Both the position numbers and the translations under genes were made by a program. A stretch of DNA of 64,000 nt from Daphnia carinata (Eukaryota > Arthropoda > Branchiopoda > Diplostraca > Daphniidae), in the NCBI RefSeq assembly GCF_022539665.2, contig NC_081335.1, forward strand, positions 7,874,001-7,938,000, written 5' to 3'. Each line of letters opens with the position of its first letter. The first letter of the stretch is position 1. Under the pieces are notes generated by a model. That model made no database searches. It had not been told where the DNA came from and saw only the letters and a program-made list of their open reading frames with translations. Of this stretch, positions 48,419 to 60,947 are shown piece by piece.

Positions 48419-51400
48419 CTACGCTGAGGACACACCCTCTCTGGGAAACACGTACGAGGCGTGAAAGGCTTAAAAATCCCTATGGTGAATTGCTCGATGG
48501 CTCTTCTATGTCGTCGTTAATAAGAATTGAGAGGGGAATGTTCCAAAAAGAAAAAAAAAAAAAAAAATTGGGGGACATAAAAAAAAAAAGGGGAGAAAAG
48601 AAATTTAACGGATTTCACGCAATTCTGGAACATCTCGTGGGATCCAACCAGCATCTTTTTTTGATTAAAAGAAAAAAAAAAAAAAAAGAGCCCATCTCTC
48701 TCTCTCTCTCTTCCTGTTTTCTCTCCCCTTTTCTTCCGAAAAAAAAAAAAAAGAGAAGCAGTTCGATCAAAGGGTTCATTTGAGTGTGAGCACCGTCGAT
48801 GAGAAACATCGACGAGTTTTGTCTCCTTTTTCAGGATGTTTTTCCCTTTTTTTTTTTTTTTTTTTTTTTTAGATTTTCCAGGGTAAAAAGGGAATGAAAG
48901 GGGGGAAACTGTTCCAACCGGTTTTTTTCTATTGTGTCTTGTCAGATTTCAAGAATCGGATGATGTCGCCCCGTTTTTCCTTACGCAATAGATGCGCTTT
49001 TTCTTAAACCCCCCGTCTCTCTCTCTCTCTCTCTCACTTCTTCCGCCACATCAAATGAAAGATAAGGGAGGAAAAAAAAAAATAAAATAAAATAAAAACG
49101 TTAGAGCCGGTAGAAAATCGATCTTAAGAGCGGTACGCTCATTTTTGACGCATTTTTTTTTTTTTTTTAAGTTAAAACATTTTATATTTCTAAGGAAAAA
49201 AAAAAAAAAAACCCTCAAATTGCGTAACGGAAAATCCACTTTCCGATCGTTCAACAATTGAAACGGGCCAATTTTTTTGTTGTTGTTGGTTGTTATTCTT
49301 GTTTATATTGAGCCCTGTATTTAATTGTTGCGCCCCCTCCCCCCTTTTTTTTTTTTTTTTTTTTTTTAAATAAGATGGACGACGCAACGCGGCCAGCGCA
49401 TCGAGCGGGAACGGGACGGGCAGCAGCGGAAGCGGCAAGAGCAGCGCCCCTATCGACTACAGCCGCTACGTCAAGCGTTTCGGGAGCGCCGCTGAATGCG
49501 GCAGTCCGTATTGCAAAGATCTCAACTACAGGTAAGGGTTTTTTTTTATACGATGTATTATTATTTTTTTTTTTTTGTTAAGGGAGAAGGTTGGGGGGAA
49601 CGCGAATAAATTAGTTTTTTGGATATCGAAATGTTTTGAATTGGTAAATAGCTATCGTGTGTGTGTGTGTTCTCCGATCCAAAAAGAATGATAAGCGAGA
49701 TCAGCTGTAACCCCCCCCCCCCCCCTGCAGGGTGCTTCACCATTTTTGGGAGAAGGAAAGGGAAAAAAAAAAAAAAAAAAGGAATAGAAAACAACAAACA
49801 TTCCTTAGTCAATCGGGACAGTTCTCCGTGTCACGAAAAAAAAAAAAAAAGAAAAAAAGAAACGTCTCAAAATGTTGACATTCTTTGAACAGCAGAATTT
49901 GACAGACGAGAGAGAGATTCATTTTTTTTTTCTCTCTCTCTGTTGCTTTACCGTCCGTTTATATATAAATATTTTTTACCCATTTCTGGTGTTCATTTCT
50001 TTTGAAAAAAAAAAAAAAAAGAGGGGGGGGGGAGTTTAACTGTTGATACGGAAATATAGAAACGAAACGGAGCCGAGGCATTTTGAGAGACGGAGTGTGT
50101 CAGATAAAAAAAAGAAAAAAAAAAAAGAAGAAAATATTCGTTGCCAAATTTCAAATCAAAGTCGGAGCGCCACACACACACACACACACACATACAACCA
50201 AAATGCCTTGACGTTCGGCCAGAAGTTTGTTCAAGTGCGGCCAGCAGTTGAGTCACGGCCGCATTACTTCGATCCTTTAGACTTCAATTTTTTATTATTT
50301 TTTTTTTTAGTTCGACCATTCGATGCGAAATCATTGCCCCCCCCCCCCCCCCCCCCCCCCCCGTTATGTACGTTTTTAACGCACGTGTTGTCGCTTTTTT
50401 TTTTTCTTTTCAATCGACTTTTAGGGAGCATTTCCACTGTTTGGATTGCCATCCGCGCGTTTTCGTCAAAAAGGAGGAAATGATCCGACACTTTAAATGG
50501 CACAAGAAGCGCGACGAGTCGCTCCAGCACGGATTCATGAGATATTCGCCAGGTGATGATTGCAACGACCGATACCGCGGATGCCCTCACAATCGCAAAC
50601 AGACTCATTACCACTGCGTCAAGGTACTCGGACATTTGCATCGTAATTAAGCCCATCGAAATCCAAATGCAAATCTAATCTTGTCCTTTCCTCTTCCTCC
50701 TGCTGTTCGGCAAACGCATTTTTATGGCCATTTATTTATTCTTTTCTTTTTTAAATAAAATGCAAAAAAAAAAACAACAACAAAAGGATACGTGCGATAA
50801 GGTGTACATTAGCACGTCAGACGTACAGATGCACGCCAATTACCATCGCAAGGACTCGGCCATCATCCAGGAAGGTTTCCAACGTTTCCGCGCCACCGAG
50901 GACTGCGCCACTGCCCATTGCGCCTTTAATGGCCAGCGCACAACTCATTTCCACTGCCGGCGGCCGCCTTGCAACTACACCTTTAAGAACAAAGCCGATA
51001 TGGGTATGATTTTTATGATTTTTGCGATTTATAGATTTGATTGTAGATCATCACAAGAGTTCGCTTTAAGGCCGAGCTGACAGCGTACCAAAAAATAGTT
51101 GGCGATTTAATTTAATTTTGATAAAAATCTGTTGTTTGCTTGATTATTAGAAAAACACAAGAGTTATCACATTAAGGACGAACAGCTGGCACGTGATGGA
51201 TTCAAAAAATTCATGAAAAACGAGGCGTGTCAGTTCGACAATTGCCGCTTCTCGCGCGTCTGCAATCACATCCACTGCATCCGCGAAGGCTGTACGTACG
51301 TGCTGCACTCTAGCGGCCAACTTTATTCGCACAAGCGCAAACACGAACGACGAGACGCCGAACTCGCTTACCGTTAGTCATATAACAAAACGAAAAAGCA

Positions 51401-54400
51401 AAGCGATTTCATGTTTCATTTTCCTGGATTTTCCTTTTGCTACTTATTTTTGCGATCAGAAGATGGCGCTGGCGGCGGCAACATGGCGGCCATTGCCAAC
51501 ACGGATTCGACGGGAAGCAACAGCAACCCGTTGACGACCTTCCCATCGACGAGCGCTTCTCCCGCTCTACCTGGACTACCTGCTGGACCTGCTGGAACAG
51601 ACGAAGCCCATCGAGGTCCGTTGGGTTTGTCCACATCGGATCTGTCCCGGTTGATCAGCGACCCGTCCGTGGCCGCATTCCTTTACGGCCGCATGCCTTC
51701 GTTGCTCAACCAGTTGGAGATGGCCCACTTACAACATCGGCAGCGGGCCGATCAAGAACAGCGAATGCTGGCCGCTGCCGCAGAGGCGAAACTCCATCAG
51801 CTGAGGAATTCAATGTCGATAGGGGGCCGTCCTGACCGCAGTCCTTCACCTGTCATGACCGAAGACGACGCTTTCCGATTGTGCCTGGCCAAAGTCGAAA
51901 CGGGCAAACCGTGCCAGCCGGATTGCCAAATCTACCCCAACGAACACTACCACTGCCGTTCCGATGGATGTTCCCTTTCCTTCAAGTAAGCAACGTTGCC
52001 AATCCTTAGAGAAATTCATCATTTGAGAGTTGAACTAAGGGGGAAAAAAAATTAATGATATGCAAATTAGGTCAACAGAAGCGGCCAAGGAACACTGGCG
52101 TAATCACGAGCAACAGGAACAAATAAGCGACAATTATTACATCAGCGTCGAAGAGAATGAGCAACCCAACCCGTGCCCGTCCAGCTGCCCTTACCAAACG
52201 AGCAAACGGCACTACCACTGCTGTTGGGTAACTGACCACTCTTTTTGCCTTTCATGTCATAAAAACCTAAGAGGCTTAATTTATTCGTCTGCTTGTTTGT
52301 GCATAATAGGATGGCTGTGCGGAGATCATTCTGTCCACGGAGAACGCGTTCCGGCGGCTGGATCATTACAAGATGCACGAGTACTCGAGGCGCGGTCACC
52401 AACCTGCGGTGGTGGCGCCACCTGTGGCAGCTTTGAGCGGCCTCGGTCATCCGTCTGGTTCCAGCGGTAGCAAAGAGATCACCTTCACGACGGGCAGCTC
52501 CACGTCGACCAGCTTCTCGTTGGATAGCATGTTCCGGCGGAAACGTGGCCGGCCTCCAAAGAACCGGGTTATCGAAGTTTGGAACGAGCCCGTAAGAATT
52601 TTCACGCTACATTTTATTTTGTCCATTTTTTTGTGAACGAAAAAAAAAAAGAGAATTTCAAATGAAAATTGAATTGGTTTTTGTAGTCATCGATGAATTC
52701 CGGATCGGGTGCACCGGACACACCGCAAGCCGTGTTCACTAGTTTCAAGTTGCCGAAACCATCGACCCCGCCGCTAGTGCCTTACTCGTCGGTCGGAAGT
52801 AGTTCCAGCCATTTTGCACCGCCGCTTTACGGAATATCAGGTCCGTCTCATTCGGCCTCGTCCAGCCGATCCAACAGCAGTGAATGGAAGAGCCAGCGAA
52901 CGTTATCGCCTAGTCCGGAGCGTTCTGAAGCCAGGCACAGCACGAGGAAAGGTCAATCAGCTGCCGATAAGTGCGCCCTCCTGCTCAAGCGGAACAGTTC
53001 TCCCGCCGGATCGTCTCCGGCACTGCAGCATCCGCCACCGGCTCCGCTGCGCTCGCCGGAATCGCCCGTTAAATCCATCACAGTGGTCAAAGCGGCCGGA
53101 ACGTTTTATCCATCGTCTGCGTTTCCGACCAAGAACGAAGAACTCGGTCCTCGTTTGATGAATTCATCACTAACGCCACGCCCTCTTTCACCGGTTAACC
53201 TTCGTTCAACCGGTGCCTCGTCGTCGGGTCATCGGGAATTGTCGTCTTCTTCGCCCACGCCCATTACGACGCAGAGTTCCTCCTTATCGACTCGTAGTTC
53301 CTCGTTATCGCCTTCGTCGTCGTCGTCTGTTTCGCCTTCGCCGTCAGCCAATCACAGCGCGGCTGCCACCACCTCCCCGCCAACGCCGGCCATTCTTACG
53401 GAAAAGCCTCAGGCGTACGGACCAGACCACTCATGCGGGCGGCCATTTTGCAAACTGAAACGCAGAGAACATTACCACTGCGCCGTCTGCAATCAGGTAC
53501 CAGCGTTCGTTCGCAACCTTTTTATATAAGTAGAAATCGAATTAAAATAAATGGTTGATTGCATTGCGTTTCTGGTTTTTGACAGGCTTTCTCGGAAATC
53601 GATAAATTGAAGCCGCACGTTCTTAAACATTGCACGGGAGCACTGAGTCCCACGTTGAACCAATGGAGCGGCAACAGTGGACCAGGCCCATTGCCGACCG
53701 ATGTTGCATCGATAGGCGCTGGAGCTTCCGATCGAGTTAATCAAACGGCCAATTGCAAAGACATGGACGCCAAGAAGGAAGAGCTCTCGCGAATGGCGTT
53801 GTTTAACAATGCCACCGGATTAGGGACGTCGTCGCTTCCACAATCGGAGGCAGAACTGCGCGATCTGGCGTCGAGATCTTCGGCAGCCCTTCACGCCCTC
53901 AGTTTCATGTCGCCAATGGGTGGGCCCTTTGGTCTCGGCTCTCCCAGTCAGCTAACTGGCAATCCGTCTTCGTTTCACTCGCCTGGTATGCATCAGACCA
54001 TTTACGCTGGATCAGGTGAGATCATCATTTGCGTACATCAACAGCAACCACGTGCGCGGTGCGTGTGCCGAAGGAAAATGAGGATAATCGTTTCGCTTTG
54101 CTTCAAGGTTTAATGTTGAACAACCCGATGGGAACGACTGCTGCTTTCAACCGACCCATGAGTCCAGGTAAAACGGCGTCGCAGGGACACAAGAGGCCGT
54201 CCTCGTCACCTATCGATCATTCGATGCTGAGCCCCGAGGCCAAGAAGATGCGATTCCCAAGCAACATGCGACTTCTGAAAGACGAGCCCGTTCCAGACGG
54301 CTACGTTCGGTTCAGGTATTTTTCTTTTCGCGTATTAATATCTTGTTAAACTTGTTTATTTAATTTGTTTTAATAAATAAATAATGTTATTTTTGTGGCA

Positions 54401-55131
54401 GGTTCAACGAAGATTGTCAGTATTCACAATGCGGTTACAGAGAACACCAGACCCATTTTCACTGCATGCGTCCAGATTGCGGTTACAGTTTCTGTGACAA
54501 GACTCGCTTCGTGCAGGTACGTAACCATCTCGCTGCAATCAGTATCCAATGATTTGAACATTTGATTGAACTAATGTTTCTTTTTCTCTTTCACTCGGCC
54601 AGCACACTGCCCGTCACGAGAGATTGGACACGTTGATGGGAGGTGATTTCCAGCAATACCGAGCCAACGTCGGATGCGGACGTACCGGCTGTCTCTACAC
54701 GGCCAGCCTTGGTAAGTTGAACATTTCGGTGCATATTATTACGTATTCAATTCTTATTTTCTTTCTATATTTAATATTTAAATTTATCTTTTTTACGCCA
54801 TTCATCGTTGATGTATGTATCGTTCTTCCTGGTGCTGCCATCTATAGGCACGGTGCAGAATAAAGCCTCGCATTTTCATTGTCTCAAATGTGATTTTGTC
54901 TGCACGGATACCAACAAAGTGGTGGCTCATCGTCGCCAGCACCAGAAAACAGACTCGATCCTTGCAGCCGGATTCGAGAAATTCACGCCTTCGCAAAACT
55001 GTCGCGTCGACAGCTGCCCGCACTCTAACAAGCAAACGCACTACCACTGCCTCAAATGCTGCTACGCCGTTCTCGGTTTAGCCCAAATGTCAGCCCACAA
55101 GTATCGCCATCTCGAATCAGCATCCTCGTGA
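37886..55131 (+). CDS. cas: Castor/CASZ1 zinc-finger transcription factor
   Basis: Castor is a nuclear transcription factor of the late neuroblast temporal series in flies; CASZ1 is the vertebrate counterpart. Eighteen exons keep one phase from ATG to TGA (1752 residues): 37886-38009, 38145-39053, 44155-44346, 44444-44619, 44706-44847, 49375-49531, 50425-50623, 50787-51003, 51151-51372, 51460-51985, 52071-52227, 52310-52591, 52687-53496, 53586-54015, 54108-54315, 54402-54516, 54603-54711 and 54848-55131. Residues 1-550 are low-complexity with a Ser/Arg-rich stretch ([17 protein letters not shown]). Ten fingers of the Castor form, C...C...H(F/Y)HC...H...H, sit at about 550-780 (four, e.g. EHFHCLDC), 930-1035 (two), 1350-1395 (one) and 1580-1745 (three, e.g. 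THYHCLKC). Pro/Ser-rich linkers separate them. Human CASZ1 has a similar multi-finger array. The start is uncertain: upstream coding exons cannot be excluded, though an in-frame stop lies 37 bases before the ATG. Confidence 0.92.
39054..44154. other. Castor intron 2 (5.1 kb)
   Basis: Donor CAG/GTAGG and acceptor TTTTTTTCAG flank it. Inside are many A and T runs of 10-27 bases, (GT)n at 40530-40559, (CA)n near 42254-42275 and a POU octamer at 42865-42872. No alternative exon was recognised. Confidence 0.7.
40530..40559. repeat. (GT)n microsatellite
   Basis: About fifteen uninterrupted GT units inside castor intron 2. Confidence 0.9.
44848..49374. other. Castor intron 5 (4.5 kb)
   Basis: It is bounded by GCAG/GTCAG and a T-rich tract ending AAATAAG. 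It is filled with A/T homopolymers, a poly-C tract at 45773-45787, and (GA)/(CT) runs at 45800-45821, 47260-47279, 47399-47414, 48693-48710 and 49015-49035. No exon was recognised. Confidence 0.7.
48113..48151. repeat. (GT)n followed by (AC)n, potential hairpin
   Basis: A run of GT units passes through TATAC into ACACACAC, so the two halves are self-complementary across a short loop. Confidence 0.7.
50337..50362. repeat. C26 homopolymer in castor intron 6
   Basis: Twenty-six consecutive C about 60 bases before the acceptor of the first zinc-finger exon (50425). G-rich on the opposite strand. Confidence 0.9.
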
Positions 55132-58064
55132 GCGTGCGGAACCGACCTTTTGAGGTCATTCATCGAACCGTTTGTTAAGGTATCGATGATCGAAATATTG
55201 GAGAAACAATTGAGCTGGCGATCGATCGCCCACAGCCAAACATCATCCTACAACAGTATATACATAAAATAAGATTTCAAATTCTATCGTTGAGGTAGGG
55301 CGTAGAATATATTTCCAATTAGAAATTAGGTTTCTAAAAAAAAAAAAACATGTCACGACAAGCATTTCCATGCGACTCAAAGTTTTACGTAATTTTCTAG
55401 TTTACACTTCCTCGTAAGCGAAGGCCCGCTTGCCCCATGCCAATTGTATCCAATTCGACCTCATGCGCCGGATCGCTCCGAAATATTCGCTTTCCAATTT
55501 TAGAGTCCACTTTTTGTTTTCTTTTGATTCGAGTATAATCAACGCCTAGTTCTCTATTAGTATTCAAAAAAAAAAAAATAAATAAATAAATAAAAATAAA
55601 CAAAAAATTAAATGAGACTAGAAATTCGAGGCAAACCAATTAAATGTTGGTTGGAACTAGACAAGGACGGAATTAACATTCACGGGAAGGGCCACAGATC
55701 AATGCGTGATTTTGCTGTTGTTGTAACAATGGGGTGAATTATTGCGATGAAATGGGAATGTGATTCCTCTAACGTGGTTAGCTCATTTTTTAAACCTTCA
55801 CGCTTCTCATTGGGAATGAAAAAAAAATTAAATTTTGATTACCGACCAGATAAAGTAAAAAAGAATAAGCAAATCGAATTTTTTTGTTTTTCGTCAGGTA
55901 TGCGGTGAAACCGTCTGATGTTTACCAGATAAAAATTGGTCACTCGAAAATTGTACGTAGGTCGTAAAATAGTCTTTCATGGAAATGGCATTTTTTGTTT
56001 CTTTCTGAAAAACAAAAACAAAATTGAAATCTTTCGGATGCGGCATTGCCGCGTTGAAAGTCCCACATTTATTCTTGAGAAAACATCTGTCCTAATTTTG
56101 TTCTTCTTCTTCTTCTTTTTTTTTTTTTTTTAATCGTACAGTACGTGTTTATTTATTGATATTTTGTGTTGGGGGTTAGTTCTTGTTTTATCGATATAAT
56201 TGAGTTGATCTTTTATACTCAAGTGCCATAATGACGAGGACGAGTTAAGAGATAAGAAAAAAGACAAATTGGTTCAATCAATTTGAAATGGAACAGTGCC
56301 AGTAATATGAAGATTGTCGGTCTTCGCAGCAACACACGGTGTTTCGCTGTGGTCAAAGCGGTGCCTATTCTCCTTCCTTTTTTATTTTGTTTCCTCCTCC
56401 CCCCTCACCATTGCCAACAAACTGTGCCCATTATATAGTTGATAGCTTTATGACTTGTGGATAGTTGTGATCTTTTTTATTTAAAGAAACCGAGAAACAG
56501 GTTGATCTGTGCCATCATGATACGTAGACCAGGCTCACTCTTCAATTCTATTGTCAAACCAACGTAAAAACATATTTGCCCGGTGTCTTTTTTATAGCTG
56601 GAATATCCATTATTTCGTCTAGTTTTTCGTAAGTTCAAACGTTTATTAAGTCTCGAAAAGTAATTTCTCTCTTTCATTTTGCTCCTTTTTTTTTTGTCTT
56701 TAAACAAAGATGTTTTCGTTATTGCCGGATATGGCCGCCACGCGCGCCTTTTGGCATCGTAGTTTGTCTGTGTAATTCAAGTGCTTTAAGAATCACTTGC
56801 CCCGTGCCTGATTATATAGTATTGTGCATGTTAGCGGTCAGAAAAAAAAACGAGCCAAACCCAATTTTGAATTTTTGCCACTTCGGGATGGGCTAAAAGA
56901 TCCCAAACATCAGGAAGGAAAAAAAAAGAAATTGTGGAACATTTTTTGTTTGTTTTGTTTGAGAGCCTTGATAAGAGTTTCCTGGGACCAAACAAATCGG
57001 CTGCAACGTCGTATCGTTTACTCCCGACCGTGCGTGACAGGCACTTGCTTTCCGGTCTGAAAAGAAAAAAAAATATTCAAAGTGGTCTAAGAGCACGTGC
57101 CTTAATGTAAGGAACTGATTGCCAACATGCGCAGGTTGGAATGCGAAACTGGTGTACTGTTACTTCCCACCTTTGACTTTTTGCTGCTCGCCGACATTTG
57201 TGCTCCTTTGTTATTTCTATTGGCGAGAATGGCCATCGCTTATGTCGCGCGGATGCGTCACTACGTAATAAAAAAAAAAATGCCTGTCTAACTTGGATGT
57301 CATGATGATGAGAAATGCATACGTATGTCTCTTTCCTTCTGTGAAATACACGCTTGAGGAAGTTTGTCTCAGTAATAAAAAATGTTTTGATCACGTGTTT
57401 CTATTGTCTTTCGAAATTTCAAATACAATTTCGAGATAATTAAATCGTTCTGCCAATAGTTTTCTTAGATAACAGATGGACTCAAAATGTTAATATTGGA
57501 CATATTGTTAGGAAATGTTTGCATTTAGGCATTTCTTGCTGACACAAACACTGTACCGCCATTCAGCGTGAAAAGCTATAAAGGATTTAGCAAAATTACG
57601 TAGTACACGTTCTATCGTTTCAGTCTGTTTAGTGCGTTACGTAGTGCTGGCGCCTTTAGCTAAGAATATTTTGCGGGAATGAATGAAGAACGGGAAATGG
57701 GCGACTTCGCGGGAAAACGTAAGAGCTATTCGTATGGGATGGAGCGCCATCTACGTCGTTTTATTGATTCATTTCGTTTCTCTATAGTTATCTGTCTTCC
57801 TTGGCAAAAAAAAAAGGGGGAAAAAATTTAAAATTTAAATTTAAAAAAATAAATAAATAAATTGTAACGTAAATGCGTAGGCATAAATCATATGCTTTAC
57901 AGCAAACATCAAGCAAACGAGATACACGTACTTAGTTTTTCAGACAATAGTTGGCGCTGATTTCGATTCCCGCCCAATATCTGTTTGCCTATCTCACCGT
58001 TGATGTCTGTCGCTAACGCTACCACATTGGGACGCCGGCACAGAAACTGAATTATAAAACGATA
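55132..58064. other. Castor 3' untranslated region and spacer to SARNP
   Basis: AT-rich with repeated AATAAA-type words near 55575-55610 that could serve as a polyadenylation signal for castor, and a T-run at 56117-56132. No gene was recognised. The part just before 58065 should hold the SARNP promoter. Confidence 0.5.
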
Positions 58065-59266
58065 ATGGACATCTCCAAGTTAAAAGTAAAGCAATTCGAT
58101 TGTCCGTCTATCATAATGTTTGTGAAATCAAATTTTTATACCAGTTATTTTCGGGATTGTGTTTTCGGTATTGCACTCTTGAAGCCAAAGCCGTTCATTG
58201 TTTTTTTTTTCTTGCTAGGTTGTGGACCTGAAAAAAGAGTTGAAAAACAGGGGACTCAGTACCATTGGAACAAAAAATGAATTAATGGAACGATTGCAAG
58301 ATGCCGTGCATGGTTAGTTTTAAAAAATGAAATTGTCGTGCATGTTAAAGTGCATTTACTGATATTTGTTTTGCCTGTCTGATATAGAAGATGAAACAGG
58401 AGATAATGGAGCTTTGGATAATGACGATCTTCTAGATGAAGAGGCAGTTTTGGCAGTAAGTACTAGGAGCTCATCAAAAATAAAACAAAGTGTTCATATA
58501 GTTACTTCGAATTTGTGTTGATGTAGGAAGAATCTGATGAAGCTATCTTAGAAGAGGGAAGCACAAATCTGATTGTGCCAGAAGATGATGCAGCTCTCCT
58601 AACACCAACTGCATTGATCACTCCCAAAGTTTCTGCTGAAGTGTAGGTTTCTTGTTTACATCAGCTTGTACATTTTTAATTTCATATGTAATATTGTAGG
58701 CCTGCCCAGAATTCAAAGAGTGAAATAGGCACTTCCCGCAAAAAAATCATCTTGAATAGGAAAGTAGCATCTTCTCTCACTTCAGGGGAAGAAAGTGTTT
58801 TACAGGAAACAGAAACTCCTGATGCAAATAGTCCCAATAAGAGTAATGAAACAGAAACTAAGGAAGAAAAAAAGGTGGTCAAACTTGGTTCCTTGTCTGC
58901 TGAAGAAAGAGCCAAGCTCAGAGCCCAAAAATTTGGGGTTCCTGTTCCCGATTCCCTTAAAAAAGCTGTAAGAGCAGAGAGGTTTGGTAATGCAAATTCC
59001 ACAGTTGCACCAACTGGTAAATCACAGGTATTTATTTGAGTGATGCTACTATTGATGATTTCCGGTTTTCATACATAATTTATTTATGTTAGGTGGTTGA
59101 CAATGAGAAACTCTTGAAGAGGCAAGCTCGTTTTGGAGTTGTATCAAATGCCGAAATTGATGAGAAGAAGCAAAAACGAGCAGAAAGATTTGGAGCTAAT
59201 AATGTTGGCGGCGCCAGTTCTGACGAACAGAAACGTAAACGTGCGGAGCGTTTCGGTCTTGCCTGA
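58065..59266 (+). CDS. SAP domain ribonucleoprotein, SARNP/THO1-like
   Basis: SARNP (CIP29, yeast Tho1) binds RNA and works with the TREX/THO complex and the DDX39 helicase in nuclear mRNA export. Six exons join in phase: 58065-58085, 58219-58312, 58388-58455, 58527-58642, 58700-59027 and 59093-59266, giving 266 residues (human about 210). The N-terminal SAP domain spans residues ~3-40, with KLKVVDLKKELKNRGLSTIG and KNELMERLQDAV. It is followed by an acidic stretch (LDNDDLLDEEAVLAEESDE), a Ser/Thr-rich linker, and five C-terminal (K/R)FG motifs: AQKFGVPVP, AERFGNAN, ARFGVVS, AERFGANN and AERFGLA. The last gives the C terminus, as in human SARNP. These repeated motifs are the known helicase-contacting elements of the family. 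The linker is longer than in vertebrates. No defects. Confidence 0.92.
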
Positions 59267-60947
59267 AATCGTCTTTTTGTGTGTTTATAACTTGACGTAT
59301 GTTAGTGGTCGAAACAAAGACGTGTGCGATCACTTGATAATCTTTTATTTTCTTTGGCTAGTTTTCCCCTCGAGTAATTTGCACACTCTCACAATATATT
59401 TTAAGCAACGTGTTGATGCAGTATCATTTGCCAATCAAAAACAATGTTTCCGTTTAATAGTGCCGGTGTTGAATAAGATGTGTAAAGTGGAAAAACCTGA
59501 TGCCTTTACAGAAAACGAACAACCGTGGCTTTGGTTTAACCGTTTCTTTGACAGCCACTCGTCGTTCTCTATATTAAACAAAGTAATTCGTTTAGCCTTA
59601 TGGACGTATTCCAGAGAATAGAACATTTGATTTGAGCTAACGACATCGACTTAATTGACTTTGTTGGCCGATCTAGGAGGTTTGCGAAGCGCAGTATTAG
59701 CGTTATTAAATTTTCTCCTAATATCGTTTTTTCTTATTATTCTCTGATTTTGGCATATTTTAGTTCTATAACCAAGACATTCATCTAACAAGTTGCAATC
59801 AACACAGTCGCCCCACTTAGGAAACCAATAATGAAGGCAAAGACCATATGATGTGCCTTGGTTACTTTTACTCTGCATTATCAGGCACAAACTTTACATT
59901 ACTTTAACATGATACACACATTTTTATCGCCATAGAATAACCGAGGCAACGAACGATTGCGTCGGAAATAATGAGATACCGCATCTGAACGTCCGCAAAG
60001 ACCTTGAATCAATGCAAGGTTTCAAATTCGATTCAAATTTTTGTGTAAACCGTCGACGAGAAGAGTGAATTGAATACTTTCAGTGGTTCTTGATGTTGAT
60101 ATTCAGAAAACGCAGAGCAAATTTTGCACGACACAATATATAGAGGAGGTGAAGGTACATCAAATAAATCAACGGACCTTATTAATAGTAATGCATTACT
60201 AAATGCATTATCATGCCGTTCATCCCCCACATTTTTTGTCCTGTCTATTTAGAAAGCAGCCGTACACTACTTACCGATGTTTTTATTTCAAGTGTTATTA
60301 TAATTCTTGATTTTCCCGTACCATAAAAACAAATAAAACACAGAGTTCTGAGCAGAATCCTTTTATTAATGAAACAAAAAGAAAATACAATTCAAATACT
60401 GACAACTGACACCCGGCTTTGTTCCTTATAGCGCTCCACGAAAATTGATCGACTCGTTTAAGGATGAAAATCCCCCGCAAGGTAGTTGATTCACTGCTGC
60501 GTACATTAAGAAAATTTGTACTTTCTTCCATCGCCTCTTCCTGTGGTTGTAAACAAGTGTCGAAGATGTCGGCAAGCACTTTTAACGAATATAAGTGCAA
60601 TACCGATCACACTCTTCACAAGCTCACGAACTCACTGAAAGAAAACGATTTGCATAGAAAATACACGAACAAAATCGCGCGGCAATTAACAGCACCATCA
60701 CGGGTTCGCCAATCAATTCCGTCGGATTGCCACAGGGGAAAACGTCAAGGTATCATGTTGTTGACTGACAAAACAATCATTTGAATGCATTTAACTTAAA
60801 AACGAAAGAAAAAGAACTGCAAAAATTGGGTGAAGTAGATGGTTTCAAATGCGATGCTATTTAATAGGTCGTTTTCCGAAAAACGAAGGTAATTCAAAGT
60901 ACATCGTCTGCAAAGTTGAAAAACCTCATTTACGAAAAAGAACCCAA
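59267..60947. other. SARNP 3' flank with repeat copy A
   Basis: After the SARNP stop the sequence has no recognised gene. Overlapping open frames lie on both strands at 60298-60784; neither has a known domain. The minus-strand one includes a protein-like MEESTNFLNVRSSES segment and could be a small or partial gene. Confidence 0.35.
59765..60065. repeat. Direct repeat, copy A (~300 bp)
   Basis: It shares collinear blocks with 62970-63275, for example AACAAGTTGCAATCAA, AAGACCATATGA, GGTTACTTTT, CAAATTCGATT and GTGTAAAC. By eye the identity is about three quarters to four fifths. On the minus strand this copy contains an open segment ending in a membrane-like HMVFAFIIGFLSGATVLI and a stop. Confidence 0.75.

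Noticed and set aside
52814-53458. Arg/Pro-rich alternative frames inside castor exon 13
   Set aside because: They are out-of-phase readings of the exon that keeps splice phase and ends in a zinc-finger motif.
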